Below, one piece after another: positions 45,453-54,053 of a stretch of 64,000 bases of DNA. Position 1 is the first letter of the stretch. Each line of letters begins with the position of its first letter. This DNA comes from WHSO01 sp050485485 (GTDB lineage: Bacteria; Pseudomonadota; Alphaproteobacteria; SMXQ01). The notes under the pieces were generated by a model. It did no database searches. It saw only the letters and a program-made list of their open reading frames with translations, and was not told the origin of the DNA. The stretch is taken from NCBI GenBank assembly GCA_050485485.1, contig JBJHBM010000005.1:32723-96722 (forward strand). The letters are read 5' to 3'. The translations under genes were made by a program, and so were the position numbers.

Positions 45453-46496
45453 ATGTCCGCCCGCCCGTCCCCGAGAAACCGCTCCGTCACCGTCGCGACC
45501 CTCGTCGCGGCCCTGTTCGCCGGCATCGGCGCCGCGTCCGCCGCGGGCGAGGTCAACGTCTATTCGTCGCGCCACTACAACGCGGACAAGCTGATCTACG
45601 GCGCCTTCGAGAAGGCGACCGGCATCCGGGTCAACGTCGTGGAGGGCCAGGTCAACGCGCTGTTCGAGCGCCTCAGGCGCGAGGGCCGCAACTCGCCCGC
45701 CGACGTGCTGATCACCGTGGACGCGGGCAACCTCGGCCGCGCCCAGCTCGAGGGCCTGTTCCAGCCGATGAAGTCCGGGATCGTCGAGAGCGTGGTGCCC
45801 GATCACCTGCGCGAGCCCGACGGGCTGTGGACCGCGCTGTCGATGCGCGCGCGCGTGCTCATGTACCACAAGGACCGGGTCGACCCGTCCGAGCTCTCGA
45901 CCTATGAGGCGCTGGTCGATCCGAAGTGGAAGGGCAGGATTCTGGTGCGCTCCTCGGGCAACATCTACAACCAGTCGATGATGGCCGCGATGATCGAGAT
46001 CCACGGCCGCGACAAGGCGCTCGGCTGGGCGCGCGGACTGGTCGCCAACTTCGCCCAGCAGCCCAAGGGCGGCGACCGCGACCAGATCAAGGCGGTCGGC
46101 GCGGGCCTCGGCGACGTCGCCATCTCGAACACCTACTACCTCGGCCTGCTGTCGGCCTCCGACGCCGCCGCCGACAAGGCGCTGGTCTCCAAGATCGGCG
46201 TGTTCTTCCCGGACCAGGACGGCCGCGGCACCCACGTCAACGTCTCGGGCGCCGGCATCGCGCGCCACGCGCCCAACCCCGCGAATGCCGTCAAGCTGAT
46301 CGAGTTCCTGCTCAGCAAGGAGATCCAGGAGCTGGTGGCGAACGAAAACTTCGAGTATCCGGTCCGCGGCGACGTCGCGCCGCCGCCGGTGGTCGCGGCC
46401 TGGGGCCCGTTCAAGGCCGACCGGATCAACGTCACGGTCCTCGGCAAGAACAACGCCGAGGCGGTGAAGGTGATGGACCAGGCGGGCTGGCGCTGA
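45453..46496 (+). CDS. fbpA: ferric-iron periplasmic binding protein
   Basis: 347 residues from ATG 45453 (AAGGAG 45441-45446). A signal peptide is cut near A-S-A-A-G (near 28). The mature protein opens E-V-N-V-Y-S-S-R-H-Y, the class start of FbpA/FutA, and has S-N-T-Y-Y-L-G (near 229) containing the twin Tyr iron ligands. It carries Fe3+ across the periplasm to FbpB/FbpC. Solute-binding proteins of this group also bind ferric complexes, but iron is the normal ligand. First gene of fbpABC. Confidence 0.92.
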   Translation: MSARPSPRNRSVTVATLVAALFAGIGAASAAGEVNVYSSRHYNADKLIYGAFEKATGIRVNVVEGQVNALFERLRREGRNSPADVLITVDAGNLGRAQLEGLFQPMKSGIVESVVPDHLREPDGLWTALSMRARVLMYHKDRVDPSELSTYEALVDPKWKGRILVRSSGNIYNQSMMAAMIEIHGRDKALGWARGLVANFAQQPKGGDRDQIKAVGAGLGDVAISNTYYLGLLSASDAAADKALVSKIGVFFPDQDGRGTHVNVSGAGIARHAPNPANAVKLIEFLLSKEIQELVANENFEYPVRGDVAPPPVVAAWGPFKADRINVTVLGKNNAEAVKVMDQAGWR

Positions 46497-46575
46497 GGCG
46501 CCCGCCCGTTCGGGTCGCAGGGGAGAAAACGGGAGTGGCGCGCTGACGACACAGACGTTCCTGCCGCAGGATCCG

Positions 46576-48264
46576 TTGGCCGCTGCGCCGCGCGCCCCCA
46601 GGCGCGTGGCGCGCGCCGATTCGTGGTCGCTGTTCACCGTCGTGATCGCCGCGCTGGTCTGCGTGCCGGTGCTGGTGGTGTTCGCGCACGTCTTCGTGCC
46701 CTCGGGCGAGATCTGGCGCCACCTGTCGGAAACCGTGCTGCCGCGCTACGTCGCCAACTCGCTGTGGCTGTTGGCCGGCGTAGGGGCGGGCACGCTGGTG
46801 ATCGGCGTCGGCACCGCCTGGCTCGTGACCATGTGCCGGTTCCCCGGCCGTGCCGTGTTCGAGTGGGCGCTGCTGCTGCCGATGGCGATGCCGGCCTACG
46901 TCATCGCCTACACCTACACCGGCCTGCTCGACTTCGCGGGGCCGGTGCAGGACGCCCTGCGCGCGGCCACCGGCTGGAGCAGGGGCGACTACTGGTTCCC
47001 GGAGATCCGCAGCCTGCCCGGCGCCATCGCCATGCTGACGCTGGTGCTCTACCCTTACGTCTATCTGCTGTCGCGCGCCGCCTTCCTCGAGCAGTCGGTG
47101 TGCGTGCTGGAAGTGTCGCGCACGCTGGGGCGCACGCCGACCCAGGCCTTCGGCTCGGTGGCGCTGCCGCTGGCGCGGCCCGCCATCGCCACCGGCGTCG
47201 CGCTCGCGCTGATGGAGGCGCTCAACGACTTCGGCACGGTCCAGTATTTCGCGGTGGACACGTTCACGACCGGCATCTTCCGCACCTGGTACGGGCTCGG
47301 CGAGCGTGCGGCGGCGGCGCAACTGGCCGCGGTCCTGATGCTTTTCATCTTCGCCCTGGTGCTGCTGGAGCGCCTGTCGCGCGGCAAGGGCCGCGTCCAC
47401 CACACCAGCCAGCGCTACCGCGCCCTGCCGCGCTTCCCGATGACGCCCGCCCGGCGCGCGCTCGCCTCCGCGGCCTGCGCCGCGCCGGTGGTGCTCGGCT
47501 TCCTGCTGCCGGCCGGCACGCTCGCGGCGTGGGCGGTCGAGAACTTCGCGCTCGCGGTGGACGACCGCTTCTTCTCGATTGCGCTCAACAGCTTCATCCT
47601 CTCGGCGACGGCGGCGGCGCTCGCGGTCGCGATCGCGGTGGTGATGGCCTACGGGCTGCGGCTGCGCGCCAACCCGCTGATGGCGGCGGCAGCGCGCATC
47701 GCCGGCATGGGCTACGCGGTGCCGGGCGCGGTGCTGGCGGTCGGCGTGCTGATCCCGTTCGCCTGGCTCGACAACGTGATCAACGACGGCTCGCGGGCGC
47801 TGTTCGGGGTCGAGCCGGGGCTGATCCTGTCCGGCACCATCGTCGCCGTGACCTTCGCCTGCGTGGTGCGCTTCCTCGCCATCTCCTTCAACACGGTCGA
47901 GGCCTCCCTGGGCAAGATCACGCCCCACATGGACGATGCGGCGCGCACCCTCGGCGCGCGCCCGGGCCAGGCGCTGGCCCGCGTCCACCTGCCGATCATG
48001 GGCGGCAGCCTGCTGACCGCGGCCCTGCTCGTGTTCGTGGACGTGATGAAGGAACTGCCCGCGACCCTGATCCTGCGGCCGTTCAATTTTGACACGCTTG
48101 CGATTCGGACGTATCAGTTGGCTTCCGACGAGCGGCTGGCGGAAGCGTCCGGTCCCGCGCTCGCCATCGTGCTCGTCGGGATCGTCCCGGTCATTCTGCT
48201 CAGCGTCGCCATCGCGCGCTCGCGTCCGGGAAGCGCGTACCAGCAGGGCCAGCAGGGAGAGTAG
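46576..48264 (+). CDS. fbpB: ferric-iron ABC transporter permease
   Basis: 562 residues counted from a TTG at 46576 (CAGGA just before). A CTG at 46543 with GGGAG 7 nt upstream is an alternative that adds 11 residues. Two fused permease halves, about six helices each, each with an EAA-type coupling loop (R-T-L-G-R-T-P-T-Q-A-F-G near 185; R-T-L-G-A-R-P-G-Q-A-L-A near 457). Typical FbpB/SfuB layout. No ATG is available, so the exact start is uncertain. Confidence 0.92.
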   Translation: MAAAPRAPRRVARADSWSLFTVVIAALVCVPVLVVFAHVFVPSGEIWRHLSETVLPRYVANSLWLLAGVGAGTLVIGVGTAWLVTMCRFPGRAVFEWALLLPMAMPAYVIAYTYTGLLDFAGPVQDALRAATGWSRGDYWFPEIRSLPGAIAMLTLVLYPYVYLLSRAAFLEQSVCVLEVSRTLGRTPTQAFGSVALPLARPAIATGVALALMEALNDFGTVQYFAVDTFTTGIFRTWYGLGERAAAAQLAAVLMLFIFALVLLERLSRGKGRVHHTSQRYRALPRFPMTPARRALASAACAAPVVLGFLLPAGTLAAWAVENFALAVDDRFFSIALNSFILSATAAALAVAIAVVMAYGLRLRANPLMAAAARIAGMGYAVPGAVLAVGVLIPFAWLDNVINDGSRALFGVEPGLILSGTIVAVTFACVVRFLAISFNTVEASLGKITPHMDDAARTLGARPGQALARVHLPIMGGSLLTAALLVFVDVMKELPATLILRPFNFDTLAIRTYQLASDERLAEASGPALAIVLVGIVPVILLSVAIARSRPGSAYQQGQQGE

Positions 48265-48270
48265 GGCGCC

Positions 48271-49386
48271 GTGAACGGCACCGGCACCGCCAGCGTGCTC
48301 GCCTTCGAGCATGTCCACCACGCCTATCCGGGCGGGGAGGGGGTGCTGCACGACGTCACCCTCACCATCGAGCCGGGCGAGATCTTCTGCCTGCTCGGCC
48401 CCTCGGGCTGCGGCAAGACCACCAGCCTGCGTCTCGCCGCCGGTCTCGAGGAATGCCAGCGGGGCCGCATCCTGATCAACGGCGCCGTGGTGTCCGACGG
48501 CCGCATCCACGTCCCGCCCGAGCGGCGCGGCGTCGGGCTCGTGTTCCAGGATACGGCGCTGTTCCCGCACCTCACGGTCCACGACAACGTCGGCTTCGGG
48601 CTGCGCCGCCTGCCGGAGGCCCAGCGCCGCGCCCGCGTGGCGGCGCTGCTGGAGCAGGTCGGCATGACCGCTTTCGCGGAAGCCTTTCCCCACGTCCTCT
48701 CGGGCGGGCAGCAGCAGCGCATCGCGCTGGTCCGCGCGCTCGCGCCCGAGCCCCGGCTGGTGCTGCTCGACGAGCCGTTCTCGGGCCTCGACGCCCAGCT
48801 CCGCTCCCAGGTGCGCGAGGAGACGCTCGCGCTGCTGCGCCACCACGGCGCGACCGCCCTGATCGTGACCCACGATCCGGAGGAGGCGATGTACGTCGCC
48901 GACCGCATCGCCGTGATGAACGCGGGCCGCGTCGAGCAGGTGGGCCGCCCCGACGAGCTCTACTGCCATCCGGTGAGCCCGTTCGTGACGCGCTTCTTCT
49001 CCTCCACCAACCGTTTCGCGACAACGGTTGCGGATGGGCGCATCGCCACCCCTTTCGGGCCGATCCCGGCGCCGGAGGGCTGCGCCGAGGGCGCCCGCGT
49101 CGAGGTCCTGATCCGGCCCGAGGCCCTGCGCATCGGCCCCGCCGGAAGCGCCGCGCATCCGGGCGGCATCGGCTCGGTGGAGGCGCGCGTGGTCAACGTC
49201 AGGATGCTGCGCCGCGCGGTGTTCATGAACCTCTGCATGGGGGACTTCGGGGGCGACCACATCCATTTCCACGCCCGCCATCCCGGCCACCGGATGCCGG
49301 AGGAGGGCAGCCGCGTGACGGTCACCCTCGACCCCGAGCAGACCTTCGTCTTTCCCGACCGCGGGACGGCCCAGGGCAATCCGTAA
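48271..49386 (+). CDS. fbpC: ferric-iron ABC transporter ATPase
   Basis: 371 residues from GTG 48271. Walker A G-P-S-G-C-G-K-T-T (near 46-54), signature L-S-G-G-Q-Q-Q-R (near 143), Walker B L-V-L-L-D-E-P-F-S (near 165), and a C-terminal TOBE region (about 290-371). Drives FbpB. A ferric-binding ATPase is favoured over spermidine or sulfate by the neighbours. Ends the operon; a hairpin lies 34 bp downstream. Confidence 0.92.
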   Translation: MNGTGTASVLAFEHVHHAYPGGEGVLHDVTLTIEPGEIFCLLGPSGCGKTTSLRLAAGLEECQRGRILINGAVVSDGRIHVPPERRGVGLVFQDTALFPHLTVHDNVGFGLRRLPEAQRRARVAALLEQVGMTAFAEAFPHVLSGGQQQRIALVRALAPEPRLVLLDEPFSGLDAQLRSQVREETLALLRHHGATALIVTHDPEEAMYVADRIAVMNAGRVEQVGRPDELYCHPVSPFVTRFFSSTNRFATTVADGRIATPFGPIPAPEGCAEGARVEVLIRPEALRIGPAGSAAHPGGIGSVEARVVNVRMLRRAVFMNLCMGDFGGDHIHFHARHPGHRMPEEGSRVTVTLDPEQTFVFPDRGTAQGNP

Positions 49387-49410
49387 CCGGCCGCGAGCGG
49401 AGGACGCGCT

Positions 49411-49560
49411 GTATCGTCACCCTCGGCGAAGGCCGAGGGTCCACGAGTTTTTCCGTCTCCTATGGCCGGGAAACCAAAGAGAACGCGTGGATGCCCGCGC
49501 CATGAAGCTCGTCCTCGGGCCGGCCTCCGGCCGGACCCGTGGGCGCGGGCTTGACGATGG
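49411..49560. repeat. palindromic intergenic element between fbpC and tatA
   Basis: Two hairpins in inverted array. Hairpin 1 (49420-49439) pairs CCCTCGGC with GCCGAGGG and is followed by TTTTT at 49448-49452, so it may terminate fbpABC. Hairpin 2 pairs GCCCGCGCC (49493-49501) with GGCGCGGGC (49542-49550) around an inner CCGGCC/GGCCGG stem. Outer ends read TCGTCA (49414) and TGACGA, and both hairpins border TCCACG or its complement. This looks like the dispersed GC-rich palindromes common between alphaproteobacterial genes. Whether it recurs in this genome cannot be seen here. Confidence 0.6.
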
Positions 49561-49682
49561 AACGCGGCGCCGAGGCCACCCGGGCGGTTTGCTCCGCCCG
49601 GCGGTTTCTGCCATTATCGCGGCATTCGCGGCCCGGCGGCCGGTTCCGGGGCCGGTTCCGCCATTCCTGAAGGATTTCGGAT

Positions 49683-49952
49683 ATGAGTATCGGCGTCTGG
49701 CAGGTCATTCTGATCCTCGTGATCGTCCTCATCATCTTCGGGGCGGGCAAGCTGCCGCGCGTGATGGGCGACCTCGCCAAGGGGATCAAGAACTTCAAGG
49801 CGGGCATGGCCGAGCCGGGCAAGGACGAGCCCGATCCCGCGGCCAGGGACGCCAGGACCATCGAGGGCGAGGCGGGCCCCGTGTCGTCCCCGGGCCCTCA
49901 GAACGACCAGGCCGGCAACCAGGCCGGCAATCAGGAAAGCAGGAAGAGCTGA
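49683..49952 (+). CDS. tatA: Tat translocase subunit TatA
   Basis: 89 residues. An N-terminal membrane helix (about 5-21) with F-G-A-G-K-L-P-R (near 20-27) is followed by an amphipathic helix (28-45) and a polar tail rich in Asn/Gln/Glu. It oligomerises with TatBC to export folded twin-arginine proteins such as the IorB-like enzyme at 24270. Preceded by AAGGAT. First of tatABC. Confidence 0.93.
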   Translation: MSIGVWQVILILVIVLIIFGAGKLPRVMGDLAKGIKNFKAGMAEPGKDEPDPAARDARTIEGEAGPVSSPGPQNDQAGNQAGNQESRKS

Positions 49953-50028
49953 GCCGCCCGGTTCCGGCCTCCGCTCCCTATAACCCGCGCACGGCGCCCG
50001 CCCGCGGGCCCGCAACCGGATAGGCGTC

Positions 50029-50436
50029 ATGTTCGACATCGGCTGGACCGAAATGCTGATGATCATCGTGGTGATGATCATCGTCATCGGCCCCAAGGAC
50101 CTGCCGCGCGCGATGCGCGCCACCGGCCAGTTCATCGGCCGGATGCGCGCCTACGCCCGCTACTTCCAGCAGAGCATCGAGCAGATGGCCGAGGAAAGCG
50201 GCATCGAGGACGCGCGCCGGGAGCTGGAAAAGGCGACCCGCGTGGACGTGAACAAGACCATCGAGCGCACCATCGACCCCAAGGGCGAGCTGCGCGAGGG
50301 GCTCACCCTCGAGCCGCCGGCGGAGGCGCCCGATGCGCCGCGCGACGGCGGGCCGGGGACGGGCAAGCCCCCGGAGGCGGCCCCTGGCGCGGCCCCTGAC
50401 GCGGCCCCCGACGCAGGTGCGGAGCGCAAGCCGTGA
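50029..50436 (+). CDS. tatB: Tat translocase subunit TatB
   Basis: 135 residues. Opens M-F-D-I-G-W-T-E-M-L-M-I, the TatB signature; hinge V-I-G-P-K-D-L-P-R-A-M-R (near 18-29), amphipathic helix (about 30-70), then a proline/alanine-rich tail. Forms the signal-peptide receptor with TatC. The stop overlaps the tatC GTG (GTGA). Confidence 0.94.
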   Translation: MFDIGWTEMLMIIVVMIIVIGPKDLPRAMRATGQFIGRMRAYARYFQQSIEQMAEESGIEDARRELEKATRVDVNKTIERTIDPKGELREGLTLEPPAEAPDAPRDGGPGTGKPPEAAPGAAPDAAPDAGAERKP

Positions 50437-51290
50437 CCGACCCGCGTTCCGACACGCCCGGGCGCGACCCGTTCGACGAGGAGGGGCCCGACATCCACGA
50501 CGACGGCCTTTCCAGCGTCAAGATGCCGCTGATGGAGCACCTGATCGAGCTGCGCAACCGGCTCGTGTACTCGGTCGGCGCGCTGCTGGTGGGGTTCCTG
50601 GTGTGCTTCTACTTCGCGGAGGAGATATTCCAGTTCCTGGTGCGTCCGCTCGCGGACATCTACCAGGGGCAGGCGGGCCGCCGCATGATCTTCACCGGCC
50701 TGACCGAGACCTTCTTCACCTACATGAAGGTGGCGTTCTGGGCGGGGGCGTTCCTGACCTTCCCGATCGTCGCCTCGCAGGTGTGGATGTTCGTGGCGCC
50801 CGGCCTCTACAGGAACGAGAAGCGCGCCTTCCTGCCGTTCCTGGCGGCGACGCCGGTCCTGTTCTTCGCCGGCGGCGCGCTGGTCTACTACTTCATCTTC
50901 CCGCTCGCCTGGCAGTTCTTCCTGTCGTTCGAGACGACGGGCGGCAACGGCCTGATGCCGATCGAGCTGGAGGCGCGCGTCGGCGAATACCTCGATCTCG
51001 TGATGAAGCTGATCTTCGCTTTCGGCCTGTGCTTCCAGCTCCCGGTCGCGCTTACCCTGATGGGCCGTGTCGGGCTGGTCACCTCCAAGGGGCTCGCGGC
51101 CAAGCGCAAGTACGCCATCGTCGGCGTGTTCGTGGTGGCGGCGATCCTCACGCCTCCCGACATCATCAGCCAGATCGGCCTCGGCGTTCCCGTGATCCTG
51201 CTCTACGAAATCTCGATCATCGCCGTCCGCATCGTGGAGCGGCGGGTCGCCCGGGACGCCGCCCGGGACGCCACCGGAGGCACCGGGTGA
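50433..51290 (+). CDS. tatC: Tat translocase subunit TatC
   Basis: 285 residues from GTG 50433. Six membrane helices and the conserved M-E-H-L-I-E-L-R-N-R-L (near 31-41), which is the twin-arginine recognition region. It ends at the border of the AT-rich island. In related genomes serS follows at once. Confidence 0.95.
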   Translation: MTDPRSDTPGRDPFDEEGPDIHDDGLSSVKMPLMEHLIELRNRLVYSVGALLVGFLVCFYFAEEIFQFLVRPLADIYQGQAGRRMIFTGLTETFFTYMKVAFWAGAFLTFPIVASQVWMFVAPGLYRNEKRAFLPFLAATPVLFFAGGALVYYFIFPLAWQFFLSFETTGGNGLMPIELEARVGEYLDLVMKLIFAFGLCFQLPVALTLMGRVGLVTSKGLAAKRKYAIVGVFVVAAILTPPDIISQIGLGVPVILLYEISIIAVRIVERRVARDAARDATGGTG

Positions 51291-51808
51291 GCGTACTTAT
51301 TTCGCCAGACAATTAAGATTATCCGCACGATCACTTCGCGGAACAAAACACCTAGTAAGGTTCTTGATTGTTGCCTTCGTTATCGTCCCGAACCTCATCA
51401 ATGAAAGCCAAATCGACCTGGGCAATCTCATTGATGCTCATCACGTTCTCGATGCCGACTCCCAACTCCTTTGCCGCTTGTGTTTTTCCTAATATGAATG
51501 CCGTTCTTATGACAGCGCACGCCTCTTTTATTTGCTGAACCCTGTTCATTGTTTTACTCCTCATGATTCGTTCTATTAAAACAATTTATAAGAAAATAAT
51601 GTGTAATAATAGTGTTATGTATTGAAATAATAATGAAATTTTTTGTAATTTTCGTTGGTGCCGTCGCGCAGACCCTTTGCCACATTTGCGCGGTTACGTG
51701 ATCCCAGCTTCTGTGCCTGCGTAAACAGCAATATGATCCGGCCGCCTTCGCGGTGGACGGCGCCCGGCCAATTCCCTATGGTGAGCGCCGCTCGCCCCGG
51801 AAGCTTCG
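51291..51808. other. AT-rich island between tatC and serS
   Basis: 518 bp with a sharp change in composition. The part from 51565 to about 51660 is roughly 20-25% GC (A/T runs such as AATAATAATGAAA), against about 68-70% for flanking genes. It holds the 65-residue orphan gene on the minus strand. Nothing else coding is seen. No IS ends, integrase or flanking direct repeat is evident. Confidence 0.85.
51352..51549 (-). CDS. orphan 65-residue protein in AT-rich island
   Basis: 65 residues from ATG 51549, chosen because GAGGAG lies 8 nt upstream; an ATG at 51564 would add five residues. Mostly helical. Residues about 22-40 (G-K-T-Q-A-A-K-E-L-G-V-G-I-E-N-V-M-S-I) could form a small helix-turn-helix, and the tail is acidic (D-E-V-R-D-D-N-E). 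No family is recognised. Codon use is AT-rich, unlike neighbours, pointing to transfer. Opposite strand to tatC and serS. Confidence 0.65.
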   Translation of the reverse strand: MNRVQQIKEACAVIRTAFILGKTQAAKELGVGIENVMSINEIAQVDLAFIDEVRDDNEGNNQEPY

Positions 51809-53248
51809 ATGTTCGACATCCGATTCATTCGTGAAAACGCCCAGGCCTTCGATGCCGCGCTCGCGCGCCGCGGGCTCGCGCCGCTGGCCGAATCCCTGAT
51901 CGCGCTGGACGCGCGCCGGCGCGCGGCGATCACCCGGGCGCAGGAGATCCAGACCCGGCGCAACGCGCTCTCCAGGCAGATCGGCGCGCTCAAGGCCAAG
52001 GGCGAGGACGCTTCCGAGGTGCTGGCCCAGGTCGCCCGCGACAAGGACGCGCAGGCCGCCGCCGAGGACGAGGCGCGCGGGCTCGAAGGGGAGCTGGACG
52101 CCGCGCTCTCCGTGATCCCGAACCTGCCGGCGGCGGACGTGCCGGACGGCAAGGACGAGACCGCCAACGTCGAGCTGCGCAAATGGGGCACGCCGCCCGC
52201 GCTCGACTTCGCGCCCAAGGAGCATTTCGAGCTGGGCGAGGCGCTCGGCCTGATGGATTTCGAGGCGGCGGCGGGCATGTCCGGCGCGCGCTTCGTGCTG
52301 CTGTCGGGCGCGCTCGCGCGGCTCGAACGCGCCCTCGGCGCCTTCATGCTCGACCTGCAGACCGGCGCGCACGGCTATACCGAGGTGGCGCCGCCCTACC
52401 TCGTGCGCGACAACGCGCTCTACGGCACCGGGCAGCTTCCGAAGTTCAAAGAAGATCTTTTTGTTACCCCGTCGGCACGTGACCCTGAAAAATTTTGGGC
52501 CGATTATGACGCCGCACGAGACGAACAGTTTAACGGCTTCAATGAAAAACAAATGAGCTTGGAAGAGAGAAATAGATTGTCTCTTGCACGCCAGAGAGAT
52601 TGGCATCAGCGTTTCTTTTCAGAAGAATATTCACGCCCACTTTGGCTGATACCGACCGCCGAAGTGCCGCTCACCAACATCGTCGCCGGGCATATCGTGG
52701 AAGAGGATTACCTGCCGCGCCGCTATACCGCGCTCACGCCGTGCTTCCGCTCGGAAGCGGGCGCCGCCGGCAAGGACACGCGCGGCATGATCCGCCAGCA
52801 CCAGTTCCATAAGGTCGAGCTGGTCTCCGTCACCCGGCCTGAGGATTCCGAGGCCGAGCACGAACGCATGACGGCGGCGGCGGAAGAGGTGCTGAAGCGC
52901 CTCGATCTGCCCTACCGCGTGGTGGCGCTGTGCACCGGGGACATGGGATTCTCGGCCCGCAAGACCTACGACATCGAGGTGTGGCTGCCGGGCCAGGGCG
53001 CCTACCGGGAAATCTCGTCCTGCTCCAACTGCGGCGACTTCCAGGCGCGCCGCATGAAGGCGCGCTACCGCCCGAAGGGGGAGGAGAAGGGCACCCGCTT
53101 CGTCCATACCCTCAACGGCTCCGGCCTCGCGGTCGGGCGCACGCTGATCGCGGTGATGGAGAACCATCAGACCGCCGAGGGCCGCATCCGCGTCCCCGAC
53201 GCGCTTCGTCCCTACATGGGCGGGCTCGCCGAGATCGGTCCCGCCTGA
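51809..53248 (+). CDS. serS: seryl-tRNA synthetase with an AT-rich insertion
   Basis: 479 residues, against about 420-430 for the bacterial family. N-terminal tRNA-binding coiled coil (about 1-105). Class II motifs: motif 2 F-R-S-E-A-G ... R-G-M-I-R-Q-H-Q-F-H-K-V-E (near 311-332), serine-recognition T-A-E-V (283-286), and motif 3 G-L-A-V-G-R-T (near 450). Between D-L-F (216-218) and L-I-P-T-A-E-V (280-286), where relatives have about 7-15 residues, there are 61 residues (219-279; 52463-52645). This segment is 46% GC (85 of 183 bases), while flanking sequence is about 70%. The reading frame is intact. Conserved K-F-K-E-D-L-F before it is also AT-biased, so the swapped DNA begins near 52442. 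Confidence 0.95.
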   Translation: MFDIRFIRENAQAFDAALARRGLAPLAESLIALDARRRAAITRAQEIQTRRNALSRQIGALKAKGEDASEVLAQVARDKDAQAAAEDEARGLEGELDAALSVIPNLPAADVPDGKDETANVELRKWGTPPALDFAPKEHFELGEALGLMDFEAAAGMSGARFVLLSGALARLERALGAFMLDLQTGAHGYTEVAPPYLVRDNALYGTGQLPKFKEDLFVTPSARDPEKFWADYDAARDEQFNGFNEKQMSLEERNRLSLARQRDWHQRFFSEEYSRPLWLIPTAEVPLTNIVAGHIVEEDYLPRRYTALTPCFRSEAGAAGKDTRGMIRQHQFHKVELVSVTRPEDSEAEHERMTAAAEEVLKRLDLPYRVVALCTGDMGFSARKTYDIEVWLPGQGAYREISSCSNCGDFQARRMKARYRPKGEEKGTRFVHTLNGSGLAVGRTLIAVMENHQTAEGRIRVPDALRPYMGGLAEIGPA

Positions 53249-53260
53249 GGAGCCCGCTCC

Positions 53261-54040
53261 ATGGCGCGCACCCTCGATCTCGCCCGCGCCCGCATCCTCG
53301 TCACCAACGACGACGGCATCGGCGCCCAGGGGCTGCGCGTGCTCGCGCGCGTCGCGCGTTCCCTCTGCAAGGACGTGTGGGTGGTGGCGCCCGAGGCGGA
53401 GCAGTCCGCCGCCAGCCATTCGCTCACGGTGCGCACGCCGCTCCGGGTGCGCAAGCTCGGCCCGCGCCGCTTCGCCGTCAACGGCACGCCCACCGACTGC
53501 GTGCTGGTCGCGGTCGGGCAGGTGCTGGCCGACCGCCAGCCCGACCTGGTGCTGTCGGGCATCAACCACGGCGGCAACCTGGCCGAGGACATCAGCCATT
53601 CGGGCACGGTTTCGGCCGCGCGCCAGGCGGCGACCATGGGCATCCGCGGAATCGCCTTCAGCCAGGTGACGCGCCCCGACCGTCCCATCAAATGGGCCAC
53701 CGCCGAGCATTTCGCCCCCGGCATCGTGCGCCGCCTCGCCGCCGTGCCGTGGCCGGCGGACGTGCTGGTGAACGTCAACTTCCCGGACCGGGTGCAGGGC
53801 GCGGTCACCGGCATCGAGGTGACGAGCCAGGGGCGGCGCTTCCAGCGCGAGCAGGTCACCGAGGCGTTCGACCCGTTCGGACAGCCCTACTACTGGATCG
53901 GTAGCCCGCGCCGCGAGAAGCCGGGGAAGGGGCAGAGCGACATCGGCGCGGCGCTCAGGGGCGCGGTCTCGGTCACGCCGCTCAAGCTCGACCTCACCGA
54001 CCGGGCGGCGCTGCGCCGGCTCGCGGCGGCCTTCCCGTGA
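53261..54040 (+). CDS. surE: 5'/3'-nucleotidase SurE
   Basis: 259 residues. The metal site I-L-V-T-N-D-D-G-I (near 12-20), S-G-I-N-H-G-G-N (near 99-106) and T-V-S-A-A-R (near 116) are intact. Hydrolyses nucleoside monophosphates and is associated with stationary-phase survival. 12 bp after serS and 13 bp before pcm, the standard pairing. Confidence 0.95.
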   Translation: MARTLDLARARILVTNDDGIGAQGLRVLARVARSLCKDVWVVAPEAEQSAASHSLTVRTPLRVRKLGPRRFAVNGTPTDCVLVAVGQVLADRQPDLVLSGINHGGNLAEDISHSGTVSAARQAATMGIRGIAFSQVTRPDRPIKWATAEHFAPGIVRRLAAVPWPADVLVNVNFPDRVQGAVTGIEVTSQGRRFQREQVTEAFDPFGQPYYWIGSPRREKPGKGQSDIGAALRGAVSVTPLKLDLTDRAALRRLAAAFP

Positions 54041-54053
54041 GGAATCCTCGGAC

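Noticed and set aside
46432..49290. A 952-codon open frame antisense to fbpB and fbpC
   Set aside because: Composition is Arg/Ala/His/Glu-rich low-complexity, as expected for the reverse frame of high-GC genes. The plus strand encodes clear ABC transporter proteins.
52442..52650. serS insert as a frameshift, intron or intein
   Set aside because: The frame is continuous, no splice-type or intein motifs (Cys start, HN end) are present, and the length is too short for an intein.
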